From Phymatolithon calcareum (taxonomy: Eukaryota; Rhodophyta; Florideophyceae; Hapalidiales), in contig OZ345382.1 in NCBI GenBank assembly GCA_977006965.1, positions 744,001 through 808,000 on the forward strand: a stretch of 64,000 nt of DNA, in the 5' to 3' direction. Position numbers and translations under genes: made by a program. Below, piece by piece: positions 22,701 to 31,977 of the stretch. Under the pieces are notes generated by a model. It saw only the letters and a list, made by a program, of their open reading frames with translations. It searched no databases and was not told the DNA's origin. Position 1 is the first letter of the stretch; the number at the start of each line of letters is the position of its first letter.

Positions 22701-23600
22701 AGCAACCGAGGAGATCATGTTTTACTGTATTATTTTTGGGGCCTCACAATCTTACGAATATACGGGCAAGGCTTCGTCAAGTGCTGATTTGCTTATGTCA
22801 GCTCAAGCGAGGAGATCATGTGCTGCGTGAGGGTCTGTGCACTTCATAAGAGGAGGATCGCTGACGTGATCTTTTTTTTAAACCATTTCAACACAGCACT
22901 TGTCTCAAAGTGTCAGTGAGATCGACAGAAACTTTATCACATCAAACTCAATCTGAGAGGTGGAGCAGTTGATAGTACCGTGACTGCAAATTATATTCTG
23001 AGTTCAAGTTGAACACCTACAGCACGATGTGACGGACAGCATTAATTTACAGTACTGTTCGTTCTTGCGATTCTTGGCAGTTACTAGATTGTACCATCAT
23101 ACTTGATATATGACGGCACAGCACATTCAGTACAGTACACAACTGAAGGCAACCCTGAGTTGCTCTCATCGAGTCTTCAGCGAGCTATGTCATAATCCTG
23201 TCGGCAAAAGATCCGTAAGAGCTCTCTGGATAAAATATTCCAATCAGTGATGTATTGTCCAACAGTAAGTACAACACAACTACCTGGAAGGGTACAATAC
23301 TGGACAACGATGATGAATACGCAGGGGAATCCAAAATTCAGAAACAATGAACGTAATAGTCCCGACCGTACAGCAGTCTCACTTGTCCCTACACTACAGC
23401 ACTTCGTCAGCTCACCATTGATCATTTTACACTTTCTTCTGAAGGCGCAACCACTATATCTGCAACCATCGAACTGCTAGTCACCACACCTTCTTGATAA
23501 CCTTCCGAAGTCCCTCCACTTCGTATTGTCACAGAAAGAGCCACGTGCAAACACCGACATAGAAAGCCACTTTTCACAATCTCCATTTCACCCGAACAAG
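22701..23600. other. Spacer upstream of vWA gene 5
   Basis: The last ~200 bases are the probable promoter and leader of vWA gene 5. No other feature recognised. Confidence 0.35.
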
Positions 23601-24425
23601 ATGAACAAATTACTCATCCTCCTCTGCATGTTCACCATAGTCTTCGGGCAGCATCCGAGCGTGCAGAAATTTTCAAAGGCTCAATTTCAACAAAGACTCT
23701 CCAGAAAACTCCCAGCAAACAGACTCATTACTGGCAGTAACAAGCAGCGCGGCATGGCAGCCGTCACACGCGCCAAGGACTACGTGTCCAAAACGGGCTG
23801 CAACACCAACGTCTGCTTCGCGCTAGACGCCGGCGTATTCGTCTCGCACGACGAATACGAACTTCAGCAGGATTTCGCAGCGTTAATTGCCGCCGTAGCC
23901 GGTATCGACGACCGCTTCTACGTCGCCGGCGTACAGTACGGTCTGCGCACGAAACCGTTCACGACCCTGACGGCGGACATAGACCAATTTCTCATCGATG
24001 TCAACGCAACTACCACCAAAGGCGAGTGGACCAAAGCGCAACGCAGAAGGCGTCCGTTTTGGCGCTGGCGATCGCGCTGGAGTTTCAAAGTCACGCTCAA
24101 GTTTTGTACACGGCAATTGAAAGACGGTGTTAAGAGTGCGGATAAAATCATCTTTCTGGGTGATCTGCGCTCGCCGCGAGCGGGGGTACGTATTGCGCGA
24201 AGGTTCTTGCCGCCGAAGGGGAATGGATCTATTTGCGCTGTTGGATTCGGTAACGGGAACCGCGTTAGATTGGAGAGATTCACAGGCAGTCCGGATACAG
24301 TTGTGGGACCAGACCAGTACGAAGATGTGCTGGATATTCTCGAAGATCTTGTGAAGACCGTTTGTGGACCGGATGATCCCGCTCGCTTGGCGAATAGTGT
24401 TTTCACAGAGTCAGCCATTGCTTGA
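23601..24425 (+). CDS. Secreted vWA-like protein 5 (Arg/Trp-insert subgroup)
   Basis: 274 residues from the ATG at 23601; the frame is open further upstream, but this ATG starts the conserved signal peptide MNKLLILLCMFTIVFGQ. Motifs follow in family order: AQFQQRLSRKLPANRLI, CNTNVCFALDAGVFVS, QQDFAALIAAVAGID, FLGDLRSPRAG, GNGSICAVGFG, LDILEDLVKTVCG. The metal-site DxSxS is DAGVF, so metal binding is likely lost, as in genes 1 and 2. The Arg/Trp insertion reads RRRRPFWRWRSRWSFK. It is on the plus strand, opposite to genes 1 and 2, its closest relatives. Secreted by inference; function unknown. Confidence 0.82.
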   Translation: MNKLLILLCMFTIVFGQHPSVQKFSKAQFQQRLSRKLPANRLITGSNKQRGMAAVTRAKDYVSKTGCNTNVCFALDAGVFVSHDEYELQQDFAALIAAVAGIDDRFYVAGVQYGLRTKPFTTLTADIDQFLIDVNATTTKGEWTKAQRRRRPFWRWRSRWSFKVTLKFCTRQLKDGVKSADKIIFLGDLRSPRAGVRIARRFLPPKGNGSICAVGFGNGNRVRLERFTGSPDTVVGPDQYEDVLDILEDLVKTVCGPDDPARLANSVFTESAIA

Positions 24426-24578
24426 GATGCATTTTTCCAAATGCAAATAAAGCACGCCATTGCAAGGTAAGATTTGGTTGAGGCCAATGTTGCACAGGGA
24501 AATTAGGGAATTGAGTGCATTTATGGCATAGATCACCGCCTACGATTTCAACTTGGGCATGTTGTTATCCTACCTGCA

Positions 24579-24648
24579 GACAGCTTGAACAGACGCAATG
24601 CCTCCTCCATATAGATATAGAGGAGGCATTGTGTCTGTTCAAGCTGTC
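24579..24648. repeat. 29-bp-arm hairpin, small-RNA-precursor-like
   Basis: Arms 24579-24607 and 24620-24648 match at 28 of 29 positions; the odd pair would be G-U in the plus-strand transcript. The loop is 12 bases (CATATAGATATA). Shape and size resemble a short microRNA or hairpin siRNA precursor, but nothing shows that it is transcribed. It lies ~155 bp downstream of vWA gene 5 on the same strand and could also sit in its 3' region. Confidence 0.85.
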
Positions 24649-24837
24649 GTAATGGTTTCGCGAATGCCCCGCACTGCTTTACAATTGTCTTTTTGAGCTA
24701 CAATTCCTAATCGACTACAAAAACAGAGTCCATAGTGGCTTAATCTCTTTTTCATTGCACTACGAGAATAGCGCACGGCTAGTCAGGTTCATAGCAATGA
24801 CCCATTTTATTTAGCCCACTGGTTTCCCATGTTCTCG

Positions 24838-25077
24838 ATTCCCGATTTAGTCCAACGATCTCGCATCCCTCCAGATGAAGCTCTTTTGAGTGGCCAGCCC
24901 TACGTCGGATCTCGCTTCTGGGCTTAGTAGAGCGAGCCACATTTGAGCAGTTGCAGCGTTATCGTCGAGCAGGGCGATGCCGTCAGCGTACTCGAACAGA
25001 GGCGAACAAGTTATTGGAATAACGGCTGTTGACGTGCAAACTTCTGGAAGGCTTCTTATTGTAGCACTTATTGCCAA
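24838..25077 (-). mobile_element. LINE reverse-transcriptase palm fragment with YADG in place of YADD
   Basis: The minus strand reads SPLFEYADGIALLDDNAATA, then LLSPEARSDVGLATQKSFIW. This is the palm motif of LINE-type reverse transcriptases (YADD-IALL ... GL-x-x-x-K-S). The second catalytic Asp is Gly, so the fragment is dead. It is the palm region that the LINE at 3.6-4.6 kb lacks. Confidence 0.65.
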
Positions 25078-25195
25078 AGCTCAGCATATTGCAACAGTTA
25101 TTTCAGAAACCTACCATATTGCAATAGTTTACTTGAGATTGGAATAGATATAGGTTGTAGAAATGAGCGCCCAGACTTATTGCATATTGCGCTAT
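25025..25195. repeat. Cluster of ATTGC(A)-type repeats
   Basis: ATTGC motifs (TTATTGCC, ATATTGCAAC, ATATTGCAAT, TTATTGCATATTGC) are packed next to the reverse-transcriptase scrap. A denser cluster lies at 62037-62500 around another LINE tail. Confidence 0.45.
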
Positions 25196-25286
25196 GTTCC
25201 AAGCCCTACCTGTGAGAGCGTCGATGAGCCAGTTACGCACTTAAAATTCTTGTCCATTTACAAACACAAACATCCGAAGTTCGATT

Positions 25287-26724
25287 TTACCCAGACATCA
25301 ACAGTTTTTCATCAACTATATTCATTATACTTTGCAGGAACAATGGAATGATAGTAATAAGGGACAAATTAAGAACCAAGATCACCAATGACGCAATTAC
25401 AATCCCACGTGCATCAGAATCAGGTGTCACCATCACAAGTTGTTCCACCATCATCCACATTTCAAGTGAAAGGTTTCCCTTGGGGGTCTGTACTTCCACA
25501 GGGTCGGCTATCGCACGGTTTTCATTGGGGTACCAAGCAGAATACTTCAGAAGCTTACCCATTTTTGGGAGCTCAATTACAGCAGCCACGATAGCACCAA
25601 TGGTTGCAGCCACATCTAAAAAAGCAAGTGTTGCTACAGCCCACTTTCCCCAAGGTTTTTGAGTGATAGGGGTGACTGCAAGCAGTAGAGATTCACCAGC
25701 GGTGATGACGAGAGTCATTAAGGCCGGTAACAGCACAAAAGCATATGCTTGGCTCTTGCTTATCGGTCCCGGGTCGTTCCTCAGTCGCGCCTTATCCATT
25801 TCCGATTCTGCAACTCTACATAGACGCCGACATCCGACGGTTTTAACTAGAATATTTGGTAAAACTAGACCTGAGGCCAAAAGCGCTGGCCGTCTTACGC
25901 GAGACGCATGCATGGCTTTCTGGGATATATCGAAGGCATCCCGCTTGCTGAGCGCCGAAGTCTCTATGCTTAATCCTCCAGAGGACTCAATCAAAAAACC
26001 TGTGGGTATGCATGTCGAATATGAGGGAGCGCTGCAATTAAAACTTGCTTGACTTCTCTTGAACATAGGGCCCTCGGATAAACCGCTTGAATCAAGCTGC
26101 GACAGTTGGGATATATTAACTCTTGAGTTGCCACACGCAACCGGCTTTCCAGAGGCGTCGTCGATTTCCAAGTAGAAAAAAACTTCGCCCAAGCTCCTTT
26201 TGCTCTACGAACCTCGCGTTGAAAAGCTCAAAATGGTCCATCTTGTGAACAGGAGTTCTCACCGCCGGCGTTCGCCCATTCAAAATGTCGTCGGTCGTGT
26301 TTGGGTACGGCGTGTGAACTGCAAGGCATTGGTATTGCACTTCCAACTTATAATAAGTTTCAAAATCTTCGCTTTGTATCACCCAAGACGTTGAAGAATG
26401 AACATTGAATGTTCCGTCGATGGTGACCCAGAAGTCTTTTCCAACATTCGAAGCTCTCAGTTTTCGCATTCCTCTCCTCAACACATTTGTGTCATAGCGG
26501 AAATTCAGAAGCTCGATTTGTCCGTCCTCTTCAAAACTTTGTGTCAAGCCGAAATTGTCTTTCCGCGCATCAATGAAAAATGGATTGTCCAAATTTTTTG
26601 GGAAATCAAGCTCAGGAACAAGGTTGGTGAGTACAGGATGAATAATTTCAATGTCTTGAGCGGTAAGAGCGGCGCAGAGGGTAATGAGATGAACCGAGAG
26701 AAACAAAGAGGTCAGATGGAGCAT
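25287..26724 (-). pseudogene. Multi-pass membrane protein with secreted-type ectodomain, copy A (one-base frameshift)
   Basis: This is the paralogue of the gene at 31862-33525. It starts at ATG 26724 with a signal peptide (MLHLTSLFLSVHLITLC). An ectodomain of ~330 residues with several Cys follows (landmarks PVLTNLVPELDFPKNLDNPF, LRRGMRKLRASNVGKDFWVT). The C-terminal ~150 residues hold about three membrane helices (AYAFVLLPALMTLVITAGES; VATLAFLDVAATIGAIVAAV; IVIASLVILVLNLSLITIIP). At 26176-26182 copy A has seven A (seven T in the coding strand) where copy B has six at 32978-32983. The extra base shifts the frame after GRSFF, and translation would end prematurely. Either copy A is a young pseudogene or the base is a sequencing error. 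No known family is recognised. Copy A has no insertion where copy B carries the 227-bp repeat. Confidence 0.7.
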
Positions 26725-27240
26725 GATTTTGGAGACGACGAAAACGCTTTTCAAGTGTGGTACATGCCACCCAAATTTATTAATGCAAGTTCGTATAAAA
26801 GCCCCGCAGACTCCACACCTACAAATGTACGATTGACGAAGCGAAACGAGCAGATTTGAGATACAGAAATTGCTCCTTTGAAAACATTGCTCGCTCCTGC
26901 GGATTCTGTGATATTGGTACCGTACCAGTTTGAGGTGTGAGTCATCTTGTTTGGTGTTTACATAGCGAGTATCCAGTGAGCTCGGCGCCATCGTCATTTG
27001 GCAACTCATGATTGGATTCTTGATTCTATTTCGAAACTCTCCAGGAATCTCTCCCGCCATGTTTCCAATAAGAAGGACCTGTGTGTACAAGTTGAAATTA
27101 TTTTCCGTGCACACTCGATCTGCAGCTCACTAGTTGCAGAATTCCTACGCGATTGCACCGGGAGACGAAAATATTTCCGTATGCTTCGGACATGTGATGA
27201 TCGCTCGCTTGGCGAAAAAAGACTGAGGATGGATGGATTC
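26725..27240. other. Upstream region of copy A
   Basis: The minus-strand frame remains open upstream of the copy A start to ~27114, but the sequence is not shared with copy B and carries no signature, so it is treated as leader or promoter. Confidence 0.35.
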
Positions 27241-27461
27241 CTGTTTTTCTTTCTTTCTTTTATTGCGGGATTTATCAGAGCTGGTAAACAACTCCACATC
27301 CTTACGGCTCCAGTAGACTTAACAGATACGAGTGGTACTTGATGTCACAACAGCTGCCCAAGCTGCACAATGTGCAGACCTTGGGGAAGCTTAACATCTA
27401 TATCGCTACATAGCCAATCTTCAATCGCCGTCCTTCAAAGGGATGCCCCGGGTTGGAAACC
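27241..27461 (-). mobile_element. SINE-like repeat, copy 1 (same family as the insert in copy B)
   Basis: On the minus strand the element runs from GGTTTCCAACCCGGGGCATC to a (GAAA)n tail. Over ~205 aligned bases it differs from 32366-32593 by a single substitution, outside the variable tail. Near identity means recent mobility or conversion. No target-site duplication is evident here. The element is bounded by GT and AG on the minus strand (27460 and 27241), as at the other site. Confidence 0.75.
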
Positions 27462-28882
27462 ATTTAGGACGCTCACGGTAGCTAGTCATCTTGCTGCCTT
27501 CTTTCATCTTCTTCTGTCTTCTCTCCCAGCTTCCTTGAGCGTTGCGGCACACCACTCAGGGCGGAATCCATGTACTACCATACTACCAGAAGGTGATAGT
27601 CTTCTCCCACGGGGAGGCCGGATCACAGCTCTTGCCAGTTCAAAAAAAAACCCTGCACTGTAGCGGGGAAAAATTCCTGACTGAGCTCTTGGTTCCTATC
27701 TGTGACGCACAGGTGAACGGGCCGGACCGGTATGATAGCCGGCCTGTATCAAATCCGCTTAAATTCGCAAGATTTTCTCGAAATCTTGCGACGGCGGGCT
27801 TGGGTCTGGCATTTCAAGTGTGGCAAGTTCTCGATTCGCCGAGTCCCTGGCGTGCGCGTTCACGATCGCGTCCGCCATTTCCGGCGGGATTACCGTCGGA
27901 AGGAGCGCTTTGTGCAGCTTTGTCGCTGCGGCCACTTGCGCCGGCGCGGGCGCCCGCGCCCGCGCCGGAAACTTGTCTTTTTTCGTTTGCGGTCCGTTCG
28001 GTCCGGTCAAACCCTTCTCTCCGGCTGCCGTGCATAATCGATTCCTGTTTTATTGAAGCTCCCTTAGTCAATTATCATTGCACCTGAGAGACTTTTCGTT
28101 GCGCTACAATCCTTGGCTTACGTTTTCATTTTGGTTTCGGACATTTTCTTTGGACGGTATCAACTGCCATTTCCAGCATCTCTTTTTGAATATCAGAAAG
28201 TCGTTGCTTGGGCATTTAAGTTTGAGATAACTATGAGAGCTTCATCGAGTTCAGAATCTTCGTTTCTTGCTTGTTCTTGCCAGGGATATGGGAAGCGGTG
28301 AAATAACCAGTGCGTGCAAAGAAGCCTGTGCTTCGCTTTTTTGAAGGTGAGGAATGGTGGTAGTTCGTTCTTGATGGGCTGAGGAGGGCGCCGGCCCTCC
28401 CGTCCTGTGGCTTTAGAAGGGAGACATGCTTCCCATTCTTCTTTTGCGCTCTTCAGCGTTCTAAAAAAGACTGAGGTAGATTCATTTACGCTGTGAAAAC
28501 TGCTCGACCTCCCAACATCCATTTTTGAGCCGGATCCTCTCAAAAAAATGGGAGCAACTATCCTTTAGACAACGTGCGGATGACTCGATCACCGATGCGC
28601 AACACGTTGCAATTTCGTTAACAAGTCACGTTGAGAGAAACTATGTATTCGTACTCCCGCCTGGGTTAGAGTCCGCGCACGTCTCGCGGTCAATAAATTG
28701 GGCACCAGAAAAAGGTTACCCTCTTCCCCGCATGGGAAGGTGCACGCAAGCTTTTATTTTAGCCTTCGCAGATCCAGTTGCCGAAGGACAGCTCTGCATT
28801 AGCGGCGCCGACCAGAATCTAGACCGGGGTAATTACCGCTCGTCCATTGCCATGAATGCAATGAAATTGAAAACAAGTGAAC
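27462..28882. other. Spacer with a GC-rich patch and unassigned coding-like frames
   Basis: The patch 27840-27980 is GC-rich and includes a 13-bp-arm inverted repeat at 27941-27968. A minus frame there (27759-28010, containing LLPTVIPPEMADAIVNAHAR) has protein-like composition. A second minus frame (28193-28543) ends near a short frame MPKQRLSDIQKEMLEMAVD. Neither family is recognised; they may be parts of one broken gene. Confidence 0.3.
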
Positions 28883-29046
28883 GAAGAAGAATAAGAGAAA
28901 AATTTTATTATTGTGTTACCAATGCATCTGCTGACGCTTGGGGCAACACTTCTGGCGAGGCACTAGGACTCAATCGGAACCCAAAAGCTCCATTTCGCTA
29001 AAAGTGACATAGTCAGCAAAACTCCAAAACCTACCTCTGGTCTCAC
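28883..29046 (-). mobile_element. SINE-like element, copy 2
   Basis: Relative to the element at 12589-12753 it is inverted. It shares the tail block (GAAGAATAAGAG), the TGCATCTGCTGACGCTTGGG core and the CCACCTCTGGTCTC-type head (here CCTACCTCTGGTCTCA). It is more diverged than the other two copies and no clear target-site duplication is left, consistent with greater age. Confidence 0.65.
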
Positions 29047-29823
29047 AGAAGAGATCTCGAGGGGGAAAATCATATCGCTTCTATTCCTATACCGTCTCTT
29101 GACGAGCGACGGTACGCACATGGGAGTTTGCGACGTCCCGAGTCGTTTCTGCGCCGATGGCGCCATGGGCGAGATTAGCGACTTCCCGGGTCTGTCGTGC
29201 CGCGCGGCGATCCACGCGAGGGGGTTACTGACGTCCCCAGTCTTGTCTGGGCCGGAGCGCCTTGGGCGAGTTTAGCGACATCCTGGGTCGTCAAACAAGT
29301 GAACGAGGGAACAATACAAATCATAGGAATGCACATAAGTTGGCACAAAATATTGGGAAGGGATATCTCCCCGACGAAGGTTGAGCACCGAAATCTGGGC
29401 TGCACAAGGTCGGTCGTTAAATGATAGGATCAAGGAATGTAAGTACATCCGAACCGAGGAGCTGAACGGGTCGGCGACAACGGCGGATGTGCCCGAGCGC
29501 TGCCGCTCCCGCCAGTCGATGGTGCATGAACTTCGCCACCCCGGTCGGGTCGTCGTCCTGTCTTGGTCTCCTCGGCACGGATGTGTACCGCGTGCACAAT
29601 ATGTTTCAAGTTTGGCTTTAGCGCTTAACCCATTGGTTTCGATCGTGCTCCGACTGCGCATCCTCACATTCAAGCTTGTGGCTTGCTTTGGCATCAGCGT
29701 CCAGCATTCTTTCGTCTTAGCTAATGGTTTTTCGAGCCTTCTCTTCCAATTTGCAACGCCGCATCGCCGTAGGGACGAACCGAATCCAAGTCTACCATTT
29801 TCACGAGGCTCTGCGCTCCACTA
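29047..29823. other. Spacer, no gene recognised
   Basis: Overlapping frames on both strands at 29270-29880 have no family signature. Confidence 0.3.
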
Positions 29824-30000
29824 TATCTTATTACGTTACCCTTTTCTGTGTCGGACCAACACCAAGATCAATCTTTGATGACGTACCTGGAGGAGGCATG
29901 AAAGCCGAAGTCAAAATCGCTAGCGATAGGATAGAATGGAAGAAACTCAGGCTCTCGAATGGCTGCAGCCACATTAGGGGAAAAAGCAAAATGAATTGTC
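29824..30000 (+). mobile_element. LINE 3'-end fragment
   Basis: The plus strand reads TPRSIFDDVPGGGMKAEVKI, then ASDRIEWKKLRLSNGCSHI. This aligns with the tail at 62.22-62.34 kb and with 4.90-5.01 kb. Confidence 0.65.
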
Positions 30001-30586
30001 CTCTTTACTACTCTCTTTCTGCGTCTTCCACTCGCTATGTTCCTTGGATTTCTGTTCCATTTTATTTGAACCCATCGTCGAGGCACTCCTCTTCGTTCAG
30101 TTTCGAGTTACCCGCGTTTCACTTTACGATAATTTTCACTTCGCATACGTTGTTGACAGGCAAGCACAAGCGAAGGAACAAAGACGTAACCAGTCCAGAC
30201 ATAGCAGTCTCGAAAGTAAGTATGTGGAATGCGTGAGCTTTTGGGGAATAACATCTCCGGCTCCAGTGAAGTTTTAACTCGACCGGAACTGTAGTCGCAT
30301 GACCAGTAGAGTTTTTGTCATGGAACACATTCGGGAACTGGCTGATGGCGAGTGATGAATTTATGCATGGTACGATTTATGGGTGTATCATCGATAGACG
30401 ATTACTTGGTCTAAGCACGGCACATGGTTAGAACGTTTGCTATTTGCGATTTGCTTAGTCTCCTGCACGGACACGCAACTTGAAGCTTACAGCAACACGT
30501 CACTCGTGAGTGTAAATACCGCTGGCGACTAGCGACGAAGTAGCCGAAACCAACAGAGAACAACTAAACGAAGCAAGCCAAAAAGG
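30001..30586. other. Spacer, no gene recognised
   Basis: Nothing supported. Confidence 0.3.
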
Positions 30587-30943
30587 TTAACCAAAGCCAC
30601 ATTTGGTGCGCTGTGCATCGCTAGGCGCATTAAGTATCTCGTATACCTTTTTCCTAGGAAAATCAGGACGTTCTGCTCTTGTATCTGGCCTTATCTCTTC
30701 CACACGGAAGAATTCCCAAGTCCTGGGCCACACGATTCGGTTCGCCTTCGCCTGAACATTACCGTGTTCGCCGAAGAGCTTCAATTCGAAATTGCAAGAA
30801 TTAGGACAGTTTACATCGCACGGGCGTGAAGACGATATTTCGACGGGCAGAGAATACGGGAAAAGGGTCGAGCTCACTTGGGCTTCATTTAAGTTCAACT
30901 TGCCCACCATAGGGCTTGTGTGAAATTGCTTTATCTGCAACAT
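30587..30943 (-). CDS. Hypothetical protein, 118 residues
   Basis: An isolated open frame with protein-like composition (ARPCDVNC-type Cys/Asn/Pro-rich middle; SCNFELKLFGEHGNVQAKAN; RTWEFFRVEEIRPDTRAERP). A stop lies directly before its ATG. No family, signal peptide or membrane helix is recognised. It may be a fragment of a larger lost gene. Confidence 0.25.
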   Translation of the reverse strand: MLQIKQFHTSPMVGKLNLNEAQVSSTLFPYSLPVEISSSRPCDVNCPNSCNFELKLFGEHGNVQAKANRIVWPRTWEFFRVEEIRPDTRAERPDFPRKKVYEILNAPSDAQRTKCGFG

Positions 30944-31754
30944 CTAGCTTCTACAATAGTGATTGCATGATTGTTGAGCTGGGCTTATGATTTGACTGTG
31001 CAAGCCGTTCGAACGTACCGGAAGAGACGTAGCAGTGACGACCAGGTTGTCAGTAATGATCAGTCGGAGGCAATGCCCCGTGGCACATTGATCTTTGATA
31101 CTGGTGCGGTGTGTGAGCTACGACCGAAAGGTTATTGGTTGGCGGTACTGCGGGCGCTTAGCACGGGAGATACTTTAGCATTTCATATGTAGGGTATATA
31201 AGATAGAGGCTGATGGCAACCGGGGAGGAAAAAGGGAGAGGACCGGAGCCAGTTGGTTGTGGATTCGAAAACTTGACGCATTGCTATTTCTACTAAGGTC
31301 GTGGCATTGGAAGGATCCCCACTTGTCTGCCCAGGTAGGGCAAGTTGGGACTTCGCACATCCGGAAGCTACAAGGGATTTATTAGGAGCGGGACGGTGCC
31401 GTTCTATACGACAGAGAGCTTAGGAGCTTCTCTAGCCGACAAAGCTTCAGTGCAAAGCCGGCGGTCCACAATGATTTGTAGGCCTTCGCAGTGCTCGAAT
31501 GGGCTGTACCATATCATCTAACTGTGCATCAATATTCTCTAGTCGCTCTTCACGCTCCACTCCTTCCAATGTCAATATAAAGAGTAGAGCTTGATTTTAG
31601 CAACATCGATTTATTTCTTCCTTCAGTACAGCATACGGAGCTGTTAAAATACTTTCAGCTTAAGTCTCCCTAATACAAATACCCAGCACTCGAATACATC
31701 CAGTCTGCAACAATCCCTAAATTAGTTAACGAGTATTCCTTACAATTGCGACGA
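30944..31754. other. Spacer, possible solo-LTR-like stretch
   Basis: A TATATAAG box at ~31195 sits in a stretch beginning TGTTGAGC near 30973, which recalls a long terminal repeat. I found no matching second LTR, primer-binding site or target duplication, so this stays a remark. Confidence 0.2.
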
Positions 31755-31977
31755 GCAATGGAATAATATTAAGAAGAGACAAATTAAGAACCAAAATCAC
31801 CACCGATGCAATTACAAGAATTCTTGCCCATTTTCAAACACAAACATCTGACATTCGATTTTTACCCAGATATCAACAGTTTTTCATCAACTATATTCAT
31901 TACACTTTGCAGGAACAATGGAATGATAGTAATAAGGGACAAATTGAAAACCAAGATCACCAATGACGCAATTACAA
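31755..31977. repeat. Partial tandem duplication at the 3' end of copy B
   Basis: 31756-31817 repeats 31915-31977 (landmarks CAATGGAAT, GACAAATT, AACCAA, ATCACC, GCAATTACAA) with a period of ~160. Only the right-hand unit lies in the coding end of copy B. Copy A has a single unit. Confidence 0.65.

Noticed and set aside
27941-27968. GC-only inverted repeat CCGGCGCGGGCGC...GCGCCCGCGCCGG
   Set aside because: Low-complexity GC tract where self-complementarity arises easily; not counted with the hairpin class.
30973-31412. Possible solo LTR (TGTTG start, TATATAAG box, CA end)
   Set aside because: No second LTR, target-site duplication or primer-binding site could be found; kept only as a remark.
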